A stretch of 64,000 nt of DNA from Flavobacterium frigoris PS1 (lineage in GTDB: Bacteria; Bacteroidota; Bacteroidia; Flavobacteriales; Flavobacteriaceae), in NCBI RefSeq assembly GCF_000252125.1, contig NZ_AHKF01000015.1, forward strand, positions 1 to 64,000, given 5' to 3'. This document shows positions 35,946 to 44,985 of the stretch, piece after piece (positions within the stretch are counted from its first letter, which is position 1; each line of letters begins with the position of its first letter). A program made the position numbers and the translations under genes. The notes beneath the pieces are model-generated. The model saw only the letters and a list, made by a program, of their open reading frames with translations. It was not told where the DNA came from and made no database searches.

Positions 35946-37058
35946 ATGGAACTTAGCTATTGGGAATTAAAAAACTGGTTTACAAATGTAGATTATACTG
36001 TTGTAGGTAGCGGAATTGTAGGTTTACATGCTGCATTGCGCTTGCGCGAAAGATTCCCAGACAGTAAAATTTTAGTTCTTGAGAAAGGACTGTTGCCTCA
36101 TGGAGCTAGTACGAAGAATGCTGGTTTTGCTTGCTTCGGAAGTATCTCGGAAATAATTGATGATTTAAAATCCCATTCAGAAGAAGAGGTTTTTAGCCTT
36201 GTTCAAAAGCGCTGGAAGGGATTACAATTGTTGCGAAAAAGACTTGGTGATGAAAGAATAGATTTTAAACCTTTCGGAGGTTATGAATTGTTTTTAAAAG
36301 AAGATGAGAGTTGTTATGATGAGTGCATGAATAAATTACCGTTCATAAATGAAATATTGAAACCTCTTTTTAGAGCTGACGTATTCGCCAAAGAAATCGA
36401 TCGTTTTGGTTTTAATGGAATTCGGGAACATTTGGTTTTTAATCCTTTTGAATCGCAAATCGATACAGGTAATATGATGCAGGCTTTATTGAGAGAGGCT
36501 ATTTCTGAAAATATATTGATACTTAATCGGCAAACGGTGGTTTCTTTTTTAGATAAAGAAAATGAAGTTGAAGTTATGCTGGATGATTTTAGTTTCATCA
36601 CAAAGAAAATATTATTTGCGACCAATGGTTTTGCCAATGAATTAACAAATGGAGCAGTTAAACCTGCAAGAGCACAAGTTTTAGTTACGGAACCAATTAA
36701 AAATTTAGATATTAAAGGAACTTTTCACTTGGATAGGGGGTATTATTATTTTAGAAATATAGGTGATCGAATTCTGTTAGGGGGAGGAAGGAATTTAGAT
36801 TTTGATGCTGAAACCACTACAGAGTTTGCACAAACAGAAATTGTGCAGAATAAATTGGAACAGTTACTAAAAGAAGTAATTTTACCTAATCAAGAATTCA
36901 AGATAGCACACCGTTGGAGCGGTATAATGGGAATAGGAAATAGTAAGAACCCTATCGTTTCTCAATTGTCTGAAAATGTGTATTGCGGAGTGAGATTGGG
37001 TGGAATGGGAGTAGCAATAGGAAGTTTAATAGGAACAGAATTAGCAGATTTAATATAA
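35946..37058 (+). CDS. NAD(P)/FAD-dependent (DadA-like) oxidoreductase
   Basis: 370 residues from ATG 35946 (MELSYWELKNWF); the frame from 35871 adds 25 residues without support. The dinucleotide-binding loop is DYTVVGSGIVGLHAALRL, and LLGGGRNLDF and YCGVRLGGMGVAIGSLIG form the C-terminal FAD region. It fits the DAO family of amino-acid/amine oxidases; the substrate is unknown. Its TAA overlaps the mtgA ATG by one base (TAATG), indicating translational coupling. Confidence 0.85.
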   Translation: MELSYWELKNWFTNVDYTVVGSGIVGLHAALRLRERFPDSKILVLEKGLLPHGASTKNAGFACFGSISEIIDDLKSHSEEEVFSLVQKRWKGLQLLRKRLGDERIDFKPFGGYELFLKEDESCYDECMNKLPFINEILKPLFRADVFAKEIDRFGFNGIREHLVFNPFESQIDTGNMMQALLREAISENILILNRQTVVSFLDKENEVEVMLDDFSFITKKILFATNGFANELTNGAVKPARAQVLVTEPIKNLDIKGTFHLDRGYYYFRNIGDRILLGGGRNLDFDAETTTEFAQTEIVQNKLEQLLKEVILPNQEFKIAHRWSGIMGIGNSKNPIVSQLSENVYCGVRLGGMGVAIGSLIGTELADLI

Positions 37059-37801
37059 TGGCAACAAGAATCACAAAGAAAAAAGCAGCAAGAAAGCCAA
37101 TAAAAAAGGAATCAAGTGGCTTTATGCAAAAATTAAGCAGCCTTTTGTTTAAAGGGTTTTTATGGTTTATCGGTATATCTGTTTTTTTTGTACTGCTTTT
37201 TAAATTTGTACCGGTACCGTTTACTCCTTTAATGGCCATTCGATCCATCGAAAATAAAACTGCTGGCAAAGAAATGATATGCAGTCATGACTGGGAGCCT
37301 CTGGAAAACATATCAGTTAATTTGCAAAAAGCAGTGATAGCAAGTGAAGACGGAACTTTTCTGAAGCACAATGGTTTTGACTTTACAGCGATGCAAAAAG
37401 CATATAAAAACAATGAGCGAGGCCGAAAAATAAAAGGAGGAAGTACTATTTCGCAACAAACGGCTAAAAATGTATTTCTTTGGCAAGGGCGCAGCTATCT
37501 GAGAAAAGGCTTAGAAGCTTATTTTACGGTTCTTATAGAATTTATTTGGGGGAAAGAACGCATAATGGAAGTGTATCTAAATAGCATCGAAATGGGTGAT
37601 GGAGTATATGGAGCGCAAGCAGCTGCAGAACATTGGTATCGAAAAGATGCAGCCAAGCTTACTCCACTTCAAGCGGCCGGAATTGCTGCAATTTTGCCTA
37701 ATCCTAGAAAATTTACAGCAACTAGCTCCTCTTCCTATATCAATAATCGAAAAACAAAAATAATGCGTGTTATGCGTACTGTTGGGAAAATAGAATACTA
37801 G
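37058..37801 (+). CDS. mtgA: Monofunctional biosynthetic peptidoglycan transglycosylase
   Basis: 247 residues from ATG 37058. A basic N-terminus precedes one transmembrane helix (about 30-50). The GT51 motifs are VIASEDGTFLKHNGFD (catalytic Glu) and KGGSTISQQTAKN, followed by RKGLEAYFTVLIEFIWGKERIMEVYLNS. It polymerises lipid II into glycan strands at the inner membrane. It is coupled to the preceding oxidoreductase, and its stop directly abuts the next ATG. Confidence 0.93.
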   Translation: MATRITKKKAARKPIKKESSGFMQKLSSLLFKGFLWFIGISVFFVLLFKFVPVPFTPLMAIRSIENKTAGKEMICSHDWEPLENISVNLQKAVIASEDGTFLKHNGFDFTAMQKAYKNNERGRKIKGGSTISQQTAKNVFLWQGRSYLRKGLEAYFTVLIEFIWGKERIMEVYLNSIEMGDGVYGAQAAAEHWYRKDAAKLTPLQAAGIAAILPNPRKFTATSSSSYINNRKTKIMRVMRTVGKIEY

Positions 37802-38737
37802 ATGTTAGGTCATAAAGTTCTTTTTGTTCTTGCCATTATGGCGTCAGTTTTTACTTTCGGACAAGGGAAGACTACAGAAATAGGTGCCATTACTGATAAT
37901 GATTTGTACACTTCGTCTAAAAACGACATGTACTACACTAACGGACTAGAATTTTTTTACCGTCATTTACTTAAAAATAACAAACCAGAAATTCAAAAAA
38001 AAAGTATAGAATTTAGATTAGGTCAATACATTTATACGCCTAGATTCTTAGATTCTGACAAAATAGAAATCGTAGATCGTCCCTTTGCAGGGTATCTTTT
38101 TGGTGAGATTGGAAAAAATATATTTTACAAGAACGAGTCTGTGTTTAAAGCCGATTTACAATTAGGATATGTTGGTCCCAATTCATTTGGTAAAGAAGTG
38201 CAAAAAAATTTTCATAATTTAATTGGGTATAAAGCTGTTAACGGTTGGGAATACCAGATTGAAAACGCACTTGCAATACAAACACATTTTTTGTTTTCAA
38301 AAAAATTATTTCTAAAATCTGATAGTAAATCAGTCGATTTTCATTTTCAATCTGAAGCTAATTTAGGAACGATATTTACAGGAGTTTCAACTGGTTTCAT
38401 GGCAAGACTCGGATTTAAAAAATTAGTGCCAGTTTTTAATTCTAACCTACATGGGGCTTCCATAGCGAGTGCTGAAAGTGAATTTTATTTTTATATCGCG
38501 CCGAGTATCAACTATCAGTTGTATGATACAACAATTCAAGGTAGTCTCTTCAATAATAATAGTCAGGTAACTTTTGAATTGGTTCCGTTTCGATTCAATG
38601 GAGAAGCGGGTTTTAAATACCGAAAAAACGATTTCAACTTATCGTATGTCTTTGTCTATAGAGGAAAAGAGTTATACAGCAAGACCATTTCAGGTTATTT
38701 TTATGGCTCAATAGGAGTTTCGTATTTGCTAAAGTAG
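37802..38737 (+). CDS. LpxR-family lipid A deacylase-like outer-membrane protein
   Basis: 311 residues with a signal peptide (about 1-19). NDLYTSSKNDMYYTNGLEFFYRH near the N-terminus resembles the LpxR signature (D.D.....D..YTNG). RPFAGYLFGEIG matches another conserved block with its Arg and Pro. Beta-strand alternation continues to a C-terminal barrel end (GVSYLLK). LpxR removes 3'-acyloxyacyl chains from lipid A in the outer membrane. Activity is inferred. It is adjacent to mtgA with no spacer. Confidence 0.82.
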   Translation: MLGHKVLFVLAIMASVFTFGQGKTTEIGAITDNDLYTSSKNDMYYTNGLEFFYRHLLKNNKPEIQKKSIEFRLGQYIYTPRFLDSDKIEIVDRPFAGYLFGEIGKNIFYKNESVFKADLQLGYVGPNSFGKEVQKNFHNLIGYKAVNGWEYQIENALAIQTHFLFSKKLFLKSDSKSVDFHFQSEANLGTIFTGVSTGFMARLGFKKLVPVFNSNLHGASIASAESEFYFYIAPSINYQLYDTTIQGSLFNNNSQVTFELVPFRFNGEAGFKYRKNDFNLSYVFVYRGKELYSKTISGYFYGSIGVSYLLK

Positions 38738-38754
38738 AGTACTACTAAACAAAA

Positions 38755-38792
38755 AAACCGTCAACACTTAATTAAAAGGATTGACGGTTTTA
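38755..38792. terminator. Bidirectional terminator
   Basis: ACCGTCAA and TTGACGGT pair across an AT loop with A and T runs outside. It serves the LpxR-like gene and the minus-strand tRNA-Ala. Confidence 0.82.
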
Positions 38793-38797
38793 TTCTG

Positions 38798-38871
38798 TGG
38801 AGAATATCGGATTCGAACCGATCACCTCTTGCCTGCCAGGCAAGCACTCTAGCCAAATGAGCTAATCCCCC
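38798..38871 (-). tRNA. tRNA-Ala (anticodon GGC)
   Basis: 74 nt. On the minus strand the acceptor GGGGGAT pairs with ATTCTCC (two G-T pairs). The D arm is AGCTCATTTGGCTAGAGT, the anticodon stem CTTGC-CTGGCAG-GCAAG and the T arm ATCGG-TTCGAAT-CCGAT. No CCA is encoded; the position-73 base is A. Confidence 0.95.
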
Positions 38872-38985
38872 AGAAGTTTTGCAAATATAGTGTAAAAAAC
38901 AGATGTTTTGAAAAACAATTTTCAAATTTAGTAAAAATGTACCGTTTCCTATTAATATTTTTAACTTTACATAAAAACTACTAAA

Positions 38986-39753
38986 ATGGCAGCACAAGAC
39001 CCAAATGGTTCACTCAGCACAACAATCAATAATAAAATTGCGACTGTTGAATTCGGGCATCCTGCCAGTAATTCATTTCCACGTCATTTATTAGATTCCT
39101 TGACATCTGAAATTAATGCGTTAAGTGGTAATCAGGAAGTTTCATTAATTGTTTTGCGAAGTGTAGGTACAGGAGCTTTTTGTGCAGGGGCTTCTTTTGA
39201 TGAGCTTTTGGCCGTGTCTAGCCAAGAAGAAGGGACTGTTTTCTTCTCTGGTTTTGCTAATTTGATTAATGCCATGCGCAAGTGTTCAAAAATAATTGTG
39301 GGGCGCATCCACGGGAAAGCTGTTGGAGGTGGAGTAGGTATTGCCGCTGCCTGCGACTATGCATTTGCAACGGTTAATAGTTTCATAAAACTTTCAGAAT
39401 TAGCCATAGGGATTGGGCCGTTTGTGATTGAGCCTGCGGTGAGCCGTAAAATCGGAAAAAGCGCTATGTCTGAAATGACGTTGGCTGCCCACGAATGGAA
39501 AGATACTGATTGGGCCCAGCAAAAAGGACTTTATGCCAAAGTACTGCAAGACCAAGTAGAAATGGATATTGATTTGGAACATTTCATAAATAAACTGGCA
39601 TCCTATAACCCGCAAGCCCTTGACGAAATGAAAAGTGTAATGTGGGAAGGAACGGATCATTGGGACAGTCTTTTACTGGAAAGGGCCGCCGTGTCGGGGC
39701 AATTAGTGCTTTCTGATTTTTGTAAAAATGCCTTGTCACAATTTAAAACATAG
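38986..39753 (+). CDS. Enoyl-CoA hydratase/isomerase family protein
   Basis: 255 residues of the crotonase fold. The oxyanion-hole regions are GAFCAGASFDEL and HGKAVGGGVGIAAACDY. Both catalytic Glu positions of hydratases seem retained: KLSELAIGIGP and KSAMSEMTLAAH. The N-terminal SNSFPRHLLDSL replaces the usual NALN. It may act in fatty-acid or phenylacetate-type beta-oxidation; the exact substrate is uncertain. It stands alone. Confidence 0.88.
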   Translation: MAAQDPNGSLSTTINNKIATVEFGHPASNSFPRHLLDSLTSEINALSGNQEVSLIVLRSVGTGAFCAGASFDELLAVSSQEEGTVFFSGFANLINAMRKCSKIIVGRIHGKAVGGGVGIAAACDYAFATVNSFIKLSELAIGIGPFVIEPAVSRKIGKSAMSEMTLAAHEWKDTDWAQQKGLYAKVLQDQVEMDIDLEHFINKLASYNPQALDEMKSVMWEGTDHWDSLLLERAAVSGQLVLSDFCKNALSQFKT

Positions 39754-39780
39754 TTATTAGTATTTATTCTATTTTTATTT

Positions 39781-39880
39781 GGGAGCTAATCCTGCTATCC
39801 GCTATATTCCCGATGTAGAAAAACTACGGCTAAAAAGCCTTGTTTTTCTTATCGGGAGATGCCGCTGCTATCAGGGCTAA
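39781..39880 (+). repeat. Dispersed intergenic hairpin element, copy C
   Basis: Left flank GGAGCTAATCCTGCTATCC continues GCTATAT; right flank ATGCCGCTGCTATCAGGGCT. Between them CCCGAT-(GT)-AGAAAAAC and GTTTTTCT-(T)-ATCGGG form a long stem. Both flanks match copy D (51001-51080) closely while the stem sequence differs. Confidence 0.75.
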
Positions 39881-39963
39881 AAATCAGTATCGGCAGGAAA
39901 CAATATATTTCCAATTCATTTCTCATGTCAATTTACTAAATTTGCACACAAAATTATATCTCG

Positions 39964-40416
39964 ATGAGCAATATCAGAATTACAAAAAAATTTAGTTTCG
40001 AAACCGGTCACGCCTTATATGGTTATGATGGGAAATGTAAAAATGTTCACGGACATAGTTATAAATTGTCAGTAACCGTTATTGGAAGCCCTATCGTAAA
40101 CCGAAATGATGTTAAATTTGGAATGGTTATCGATTTTACAGACTTAAAAAAAATCGTAAAAGAAGAAATTGTAGATCAATTTGATCATGCAACTGTTTTT
40201 AACGAAACGACACCGCATGTTGAGTTGGCGAAAGAATTAATAAGTCGCGGTCATCACGTAATCTTGGTAGATTACCAGCCCACAAGTGAGAATATGGTAG
40301 TTGATTTTTCGCAACGAATTATCGCAAGACTACCAGATGGAATAAAGTTATTCTCTTTAAAACTACAAGAAACTGAATCTTCTTTTGCCGAATGGTACGC
40401 CAGCGACAATTTGTAA
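39964..40416 (+). CDS. queD: 6-carboxytetrahydropterin synthase (QueD) family protein
   Basis: 150 residues. Zinc ligands are His in FETGHALYGY and the HGH of CKNVHGHSYKL; the Cys just before is the catalytic one. DFDHATVFNE-like (QFDHATVFNE) and TSENMVV are further signatures. It converts dihydroneopterin triphosphate to 6-carboxytetrahydropterin for queuosine, or acts as a related PTPS. No other que gene is near. lpxH follows 24 nt downstream. Confidence 0.9.
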   Translation: MSNIRITKKFSFETGHALYGYDGKCKNVHGHSYKLSVTVIGSPIVNRNDVKFGMVIDFTDLKKIVKEEIVDQFDHATVFNETTPHVELAKELISRGHHVILVDYQPTSENMVVDFSQRIIARLPDGIKLFSLKLQETESSFAEWYASDNL

Positions 40417-40440
40417 ATTCAAAACCCATACTTTAGCTTC

Positions 40441-41199
40441 ATGCAATTACCTAATAATAAAAAAGTCTATTTCGCTTCTGATCAACATTTTGGAGCGCCA
40501 ACAGCCGAATTGAGTTTTCCAAGAGAAAAACGATTTGTGGCTTGGCTTGATGAAGTAAAAGTAGATGCCAAAGCTATTTTTTTAGTGGGTGATTTATTCG
40601 ACTTTTGGTTTGAATATAAAACTGTTGTTCCCAAAGGCTTTGTACGTGTTTTAGGTAAACTGGCCGAAATTCGGGATAGCGGAATTCCAATTTACTTTTT
40701 CGTAGGAAACCATGATTTATGGATGGAAGATTATTTCCAGAAAGAATTAAACATTCCCGTATTTTATGACAACCAGGAATATACTTTTGGCGATAAAACA
40801 TTCTTAGTAGGTCACGGGGACGGCAAGGGTCCCGGAGATATGGGTTACAAACGAATGAAAAAGGTGTTTACTAATCCATTCTCGAAATGGCTTTTTAGAT
40901 GGCTTCATCCCGATATTGGAGTGGGGCTGGCACAATATCTTTCAGTAAAAAATAAATTGATTTCGGGTGATGAAGACGTTACTTTTTTGGGGGAAGACAA
41001 CGAATGGTTGATTTTGTATTCCAAAAGAAAACTAGAAACTAAACACTATAATTACCTTGTTTTTGGACATCGCCATTTGCCTATGAAAGTCACAGTAGGT
41101 GAAAACTCTGAATATGTGAATCTCGGTGACTGGATTACGTATTTTACCTACGGTGTTTTTGATGGGGAAACTTTTGAATTAAAAAAGTACGAGAATTAA
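40441..41199 (+). CDS. lpxH: UDP-2,3-diacylglucosamine diphosphatase
   Basis: 252 residues of the calcineurin-like phosphoesterase fold. The metal motifs are FASDQHFG (DxH), VGDLFDFWFE (GDxxD), FVGNHDLWM (GNHD), LVGHGDGKG (H) and FGHRHLP (GHxH). It cleaves UDP-diacylglucosamine to lipid X in lipid A synthesis at the inner membrane. Probably co-transcribed with queD. Its stop overlaps that of the next, convergent gene. Confidence 0.92.
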   Translation: MQLPNNKKVYFASDQHFGAPTAELSFPREKRFVAWLDEVKVDAKAIFLVGDLFDFWFEYKTVVPKGFVRVLGKLAEIRDSGIPIYFFVGNHDLWMEDYFQKELNIPVFYDNQEYTFGDKTFLVGHGDGKGPGDMGYKRMKKVFTNPFSKWLFRWLHPDIGVGLAQYLSVKNKLISGDEDVTFLGEDNEWLILYSKRKLETKHYNYLVFGHRHLPMKVTVGENSEYVNLGDWITYFTYGVFDGETFELKKYEN

Positions 41200-41552
41200 T
41201 TCATTCCCTCGCCGTATAAATAATCATTTAGGTTAATTTTAAACAAAGTACCTTCTACTAGGTCTTTTACCGAGTTTAATTCGTCCATAGAAACAGCCAA
41301 ATCAATTTGGGAACAAGGTGTTTTTAGTAAAAATTTGTGACAATTACTTTTGAGTTCACAGTCATCACAACAATTATTTAGAATATAACTTTCTTCAATA
41401 CAACATTGGAATAGTTTTAATTCGTGTCGGCTGAAATAAAATCCTGTTTCTCTAAAAATCAGTTGTATCTTATCCGTTAATATCTCATTCTCTTTTCTCC
41501 AAAAGAAAGAAGTGCCTGATTCGTTATAATAAATCTGTTTCATTTCTTGCAT
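41196..41552 (-). CDS. Cysteine-rich small protein of unknown function
   Basis: 118 residues (or 115 if it starts at the second Met, 41543). I do not recognise the family. The central part has a cysteine cluster, FQCCIEESYILNNCCDDC, then CELKSNCHKFLLKTPC, together eight Cys and one His within about 40 residues. This could bind a metal or form disulfides. No signal peptide is visible, so a cytoplasmic metal site is more likely. Its stop overlaps the lpxH stop by 4 nt. Confidence 0.75.
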   Translation of the reverse strand: MQEMKQIYYNESGTSFFWRKENEILTDKIQLIFRETGFYFSRHELKLFQCCIEESYILNNCCDDCELKSNCHKFLLKTPCSQIDLAVSMDELNSVKDLVEGTLFKINLNDYLYGEGMN

Positions 41553-41618
41553 AATTCATTCATTTGAAACAAATATAGCAATTATTTAGATTTATTCTAA
41601 ATAAAAAACAATTATAAT

Positions 41619-42887
41619 TTACTCCTGATTCTCATGTTCTTCTAAATCTTTCGTCAGGTCTAATTTTCTGAATGTAGGGGAGATTATCCCGGTTGTTAAT
41701 ACCACGAAGAGCGTCATGCTTCCTCCAAAGACCACTGCCGTTACCGTTCCCATTAGTTTTGCCGTAAGCCCGCTTTCAAAAGCTCCCAACTCATTAGAGG
41801 AGCCCACAAACATTGAGTTTACTGCCGAGACTCTGCCTCGCATGTGGTCTGGCGTTTTAAGTTGTAAAATGGTTTGACGTATCACTACCGAAATCCCATC
41901 AAAAACACCGCTTAGAAACAAGGCTAAAAGCGATACCCAAAAAATAGTGGAAAGTCCAAATACAATAATACAGATTCCAAAAGCAAAAATGGCCGACAAT
42001 AATTTCATTCCTGCATTCTTGCTCAAAGGAACATAAGCTGTAATGAGCATAGTTATAAAAGCACCAACTGCTGGGGCAGCTCTCAAGAAGCCAAATCCTT
42101 CTGGACCTACTTTTAAAATGTCCTGCGCAAAAATAGGTAACAGTGCCACCGCTCCTCCAAAAAGCACAGCCACCATATCTAGTGTTATGGCCCCTAAAAC
42201 GGTCTTATTATTGAACACGAATTTTATTCCTTCAGATAGGCTTTGCATCACCGGTTCCCCTATTTTTGGATTCATAATAGGTTTTTTTTCAATTTGCGAT
42301 AAAGCCAGCATTGCAAAAAGGGAACAGCCAAAGACTGAACACATAGACCAGTGTACGCCAATTAAAGTAATCGAAAAGCCAGCCACGGCTGGCCCCGCCA
42401 CTGAAGCTATTTGCCAAACGGAACTGCTCCAAGTAGCCGCATTGGGATATACTTTTTTTGGAACCAATAGCGATAAAAAAGAAAAAATAGTTGGGCCTAG
42501 AAAAGCTCGCACTAATCCTCCTAAAAAAACCAAGAAATAAATAGAGTACAAAATTGTTTTTGTCGCGTAATCTTGTACGACCGCAGGCCAAGTCAATAGG
42601 AAAAGCCCAAAACTAATCACCGAAAAAGCCAAGATGCATTTCAACAGCAGTCCTTTCTTCTCTTTCTGGTCGACAATGTGTCCGGCAAACAAAGCCATAG
42701 ATACTGCTGGAATTACTTCCATTAAGCCAATAAGTCCTAGTGAAAGTGGGTCTTTGGTTATACTGTACACCTGCCATTCGATCACGATAAACTGCATCGA
42801 CCAGGCAAAAACCATAGCAAAACGCAGCAATAAAAAAGTATTAAATTCTTTGTATCGTAAAGCTGCGTATGGATCTTTCTTTGTCAT
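41619..42887 (-). CDS. MFS transporter
   Basis: 422 residues with about 12 hydrophobic helices. The loop between helices 2 and 3 reads AGHIVDQKEKKG, matching the MFS motif A (G..aDr..rk). The family (MFS_3/EntS-like) exports small molecules or siderophores; the substrate cannot be told here. It is last in a minus-strand group with recJ, the HopJ-family gene and rsmI, with a 13-nt gap to recJ. Confidence 0.9.
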   Translation of the reverse strand: MTKKDPYAALRYKEFNTFLLLRFAMVFAWSMQFIVIEWQVYSITKDPLSLGLIGLMEVIPAVSMALFAGHIVDQKEKKGLLLKCILAFSVISFGLFLLTWPAVVQDYATKTILYSIYFLVFLGGLVRAFLGPTIFSFLSLLVPKKVYPNAATWSSSVWQIASVAGPAVAGFSITLIGVHWSMCSVFGCSLFAMLALSQIEKKPIMNPKIGEPVMQSLSEGIKFVFNNKTVLGAITLDMVAVLFGGAVALLPIFAQDILKVGPEGFGFLRAAPAVGAFITMLITAYVPLSKNAGMKLLSAIFAFGICIIVFGLSTIFWVSLLALFLSGVFDGISVVIRQTILQLKTPDHMRGRVSAVNSMFVGSSNELGAFESGLTAKLMGTVTAVVFGGSMTLFVVLTTGIISPTFRKLDLTKDLEEHENQE

Positions 42888-42900
42888 TTTTTCAATCTAA

Positions 42901-44589
42901 TTATCTAATACTTTTTAATCTCAATTGGATGGATATTTTTCCATTCCATTCATTTTCGTCAATGCAATAAACGGCTTCAAATGGTTTTTGATGCGTGGTT
43001 AAATCCATCTTGTCTCCCAATCCAAACCCTATTGCTGGAATTCCTTCAGAATTATTTTGTTTTACAAACAGTTTCAAATGTTCGTCTTCGGCACCCATTT
43101 TCTTTGCATAGCCTGTGTCTTTTACATTTTTTGTCAAAAATACTGGCGTCATGTTTTGAGGGCCAAAAGGTTCAAATTGTTTTAAAATACGGGTGAGTTT
43201 GGGAGTAATATCTGTAAAGTCTATTTCGGCATCAATCTCGATTTCTGGAATTAACATATCGGGATGGATTGTTTGCTGAACTTGTTTCTCGAATGCTTCC
43301 TTGAAAGTCGAGTAGTTTTCTTCCTTTAATGTCATTCCTGCGGCATACATATGTCCGCCAAATTGTTCTAAATGTTGAGAACAGGCTTCTAGTGCATTAT
43401 AGACATCAAAACCTTTGACTGATCGTGCTGAAGCGGCGTATTTATCACCACTTTTTGTAAAAACAAGAGTAGGGCGATAGTAGGTTTCAATCAATCGAGA
43501 AGCTACAATCCCGATAACCCCTTTGTGCCAGTCTTCCTGATATAAAACAGTAGTGAATCGGTCTTTCTCGCCATTATTTTCAATTTGCAATAAACCTTCC
43601 TTGGTGATTTGTTTATCTAGTTCTTTACGGTCAGAATTGTATTGTTCAATTTCTGAGGCAAATTGTTGTGCCTGTTCAAAATTAAATTCGGTTAATAACT
43701 CCACCGCATGATTGCCGTGTTTGATGCGCCCAGCTGCGTTGATACGCGGAGCAATGATAAAAACGACATCGGTAATATCTAAGCTTTGTTTTTTTATCTG
43801 GTGAATCAAAGCTTTAATTCCTGGTCTAGGATCGCCATTGATGACCTGCAAGCCAAAATAAGCAAGGACCCGATTTTCACCAGTCATTGGGACAATATCT
43901 GCCGCAATTGCGGTAGCGACGAGGTCTAAGTATGGGATAAAATCATCAATGGTTTGATTTCTTTTGCTTCCTAAAGCCTGTATTAATTTAAAACCAACAC
44001 CACAACCGCACAATTCATCATATGGATAGGAACAATCGTTTCTTTTTGGGTCGAGAACAGCTACGGCTTCAGGTAAAAATTCCCCTGGTCTGTGGTGGTC
44101 GCAAATGATGAAGTCGATGTTTCGTTCTTTTGCGTAAGCGACATGATCAATTGATTTTATTCCGCAATCCAATGCAATGATCAGCGTAAAACCATTGTCA
44201 TCTGCAAAGTCAATCCCTTTAAAGGAGATTCCGTATCCTTCAAGATAACGATCTGGAATATAAGTAGCAATATTTGGATAGTAGGTCTTTAGATAAGAAG
44301 AAACAAGCGAAACTGCTGTTGTACCATCTACATCATAATCGCCAAAAACAAGAATGTTCTCCTGGTTTGCAATCGCAAATTCAATTCGGGCTACCGCTTT
44401 ATCCATGTCTTTCATTAAGAATGGATCATGCAAATGATCTAATGTAGGGCGAAAAAAATTCTTGGCATCATCAAAAGTTTCAATGCCTCGTTGAACCAAT
44501 AAAGTGGCTACAAAATCTTCCACATTCAAAGCTCGCGCTAGGTTTTTTATTTTGTCCTCTAGTGGTTTTGGTTTAAGGGTCCAACGCAT
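42901..44589 (-). CDS. recJ: Single-stranded-DNA-specific exonuclease RecJ
   Basis: 562 residues. DHH phosphoesterase motifs are FGDYDVDGTTAVSL (motif I), ALDCGI (II) and IICDHHRPG (III, DHH). DHHA1 residues are in GGHMYAAGMTL. It degrades 5' ssDNA in recombination and mismatch repair. It is 13 nt upstream of the MFS gene and 41 nt downstream of the HopJ-family gene. Confidence 0.96.
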   Translation of the reverse strand: MRWTLKPKPLEDKIKNLARALNVEDFVATLLVQRGIETFDDAKNFFRPTLDHLHDPFLMKDMDKAVARIEFAIANQENILVFGDYDVDGTTAVSLVSSYLKTYYPNIATYIPDRYLEGYGISFKGIDFADDNGFTLIIALDCGIKSIDHVAYAKERNIDFIICDHHRPGEFLPEAVAVLDPKRNDCSYPYDELCGCGVGFKLIQALGSKRNQTIDDFIPYLDLVATAIAADIVPMTGENRVLAYFGLQVINGDPRPGIKALIHQIKKQSLDITDVVFIIAPRINAAGRIKHGNHAVELLTEFNFEQAQQFASEIEQYNSDRKELDKQITKEGLLQIENNGEKDRFTTVLYQEDWHKGVIGIVASRLIETYYRPTLVFTKSGDKYAASARSVKGFDVYNALEACSQHLEQFGGHMYAAGMTLKEENYSTFKEAFEKQVQQTIHPDMLIPEIEIDAEIDFTDITPKLTRILKQFEPFGPQNMTPVFLTKNVKDTGYAKKMGAEDEHLKLFVKQNNSEGIPAIGFGLGDKMDLTTHQKPFEAVYCIDENEWNGKISIQLRLKSIR

Positions 44590-44625
44590 TGTCTTTTGTT
44601 TAAAGTTCCAGGTTTAAAGTTTTTT
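44590..44625. repeat. TTTAAAGTT-type short repeat
   Basis: GTTTAAAGTTCCAGGTTTAAAG contains two direct copies of GTTTAAAG. Similar sequence occurs at 16345-16427 and 49393-49465. Confidence 0.45.
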
Positions 44626-44630
44626 GTGTT

Positions 44631-44975
44631 TTATTTCAAATCTAATGCTTCGACTTTAAACTGAATTCCGTCCCATCCGGTTGTCATGAAATTGCGAATA
44701 TTTTGATGGTCATTGCCTTTTGGATTTTTTAAAACGTCTTCAAAATAATACTCGCCAAAACAGGCTAGTGTTTCTTCTTGTGATAAGTTTTGCAATTTGG
44801 CAAAAGCAAACAATTTGCAAGAGCCAGAATTTTCGCCAGCTGTATTTTGTTGATTTCCGTTTTGAAAAGTAGTAGGAGTAAAGTGGTAATTTTCCTCAAT
44901 TACAGCTATTGTTTCCGGGAATGTTATTTCTTCTGGAGTGTTTTTTAATTTGGATAAAAAAGAGGGTAAAGTCAT
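44631..44975 (-). CDS. HopJ-family protein
   Basis: 114 residues. The sequence FPETIAVIEENYHFTPTTFQNG with NTAGENSGSCKLFAFAK and ETLACFGEYYFEDVL matches the HopJ family (named after a Pseudomonas effector). The family is common in bacteria without a type III secretion system, and no such system is here; a role as an effector is not supported. It lies between rsmI (10 nt) and recJ. Confidence 0.88.
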   Translation of the reverse strand: MTLPSFLSKLKNTPEEITFPETIAVIEENYHFTPTTFQNGNQQNTAGENSGSCKLFAFAKLQNLSQEETLACFGEYYFEDVLKNPKGNDHQNIRNFMTTGWDGIQFKVEALDLK

Positions 44976-44985
44976 AGTGTTAAAT

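Noticed and set aside
38761..38997. 78-codon minus-strand frame
   Set aside because: It reads through the tRNA-Ala gene and its terminator.
42289..42591. 100-codon frame in the MFS gene suggesting a frameshift
   Set aside because: The 422-residue MFS frame is continuous and complete; the other frame is an alternate reading of hydrophobic codons.
44631..44975. Type III effector (HopJ)
   Set aside because: The family name comes from one Pseudomonas effector; no secretion system or chaperone is near, and the gene sits in a housekeeping group with rsmI and recJ.
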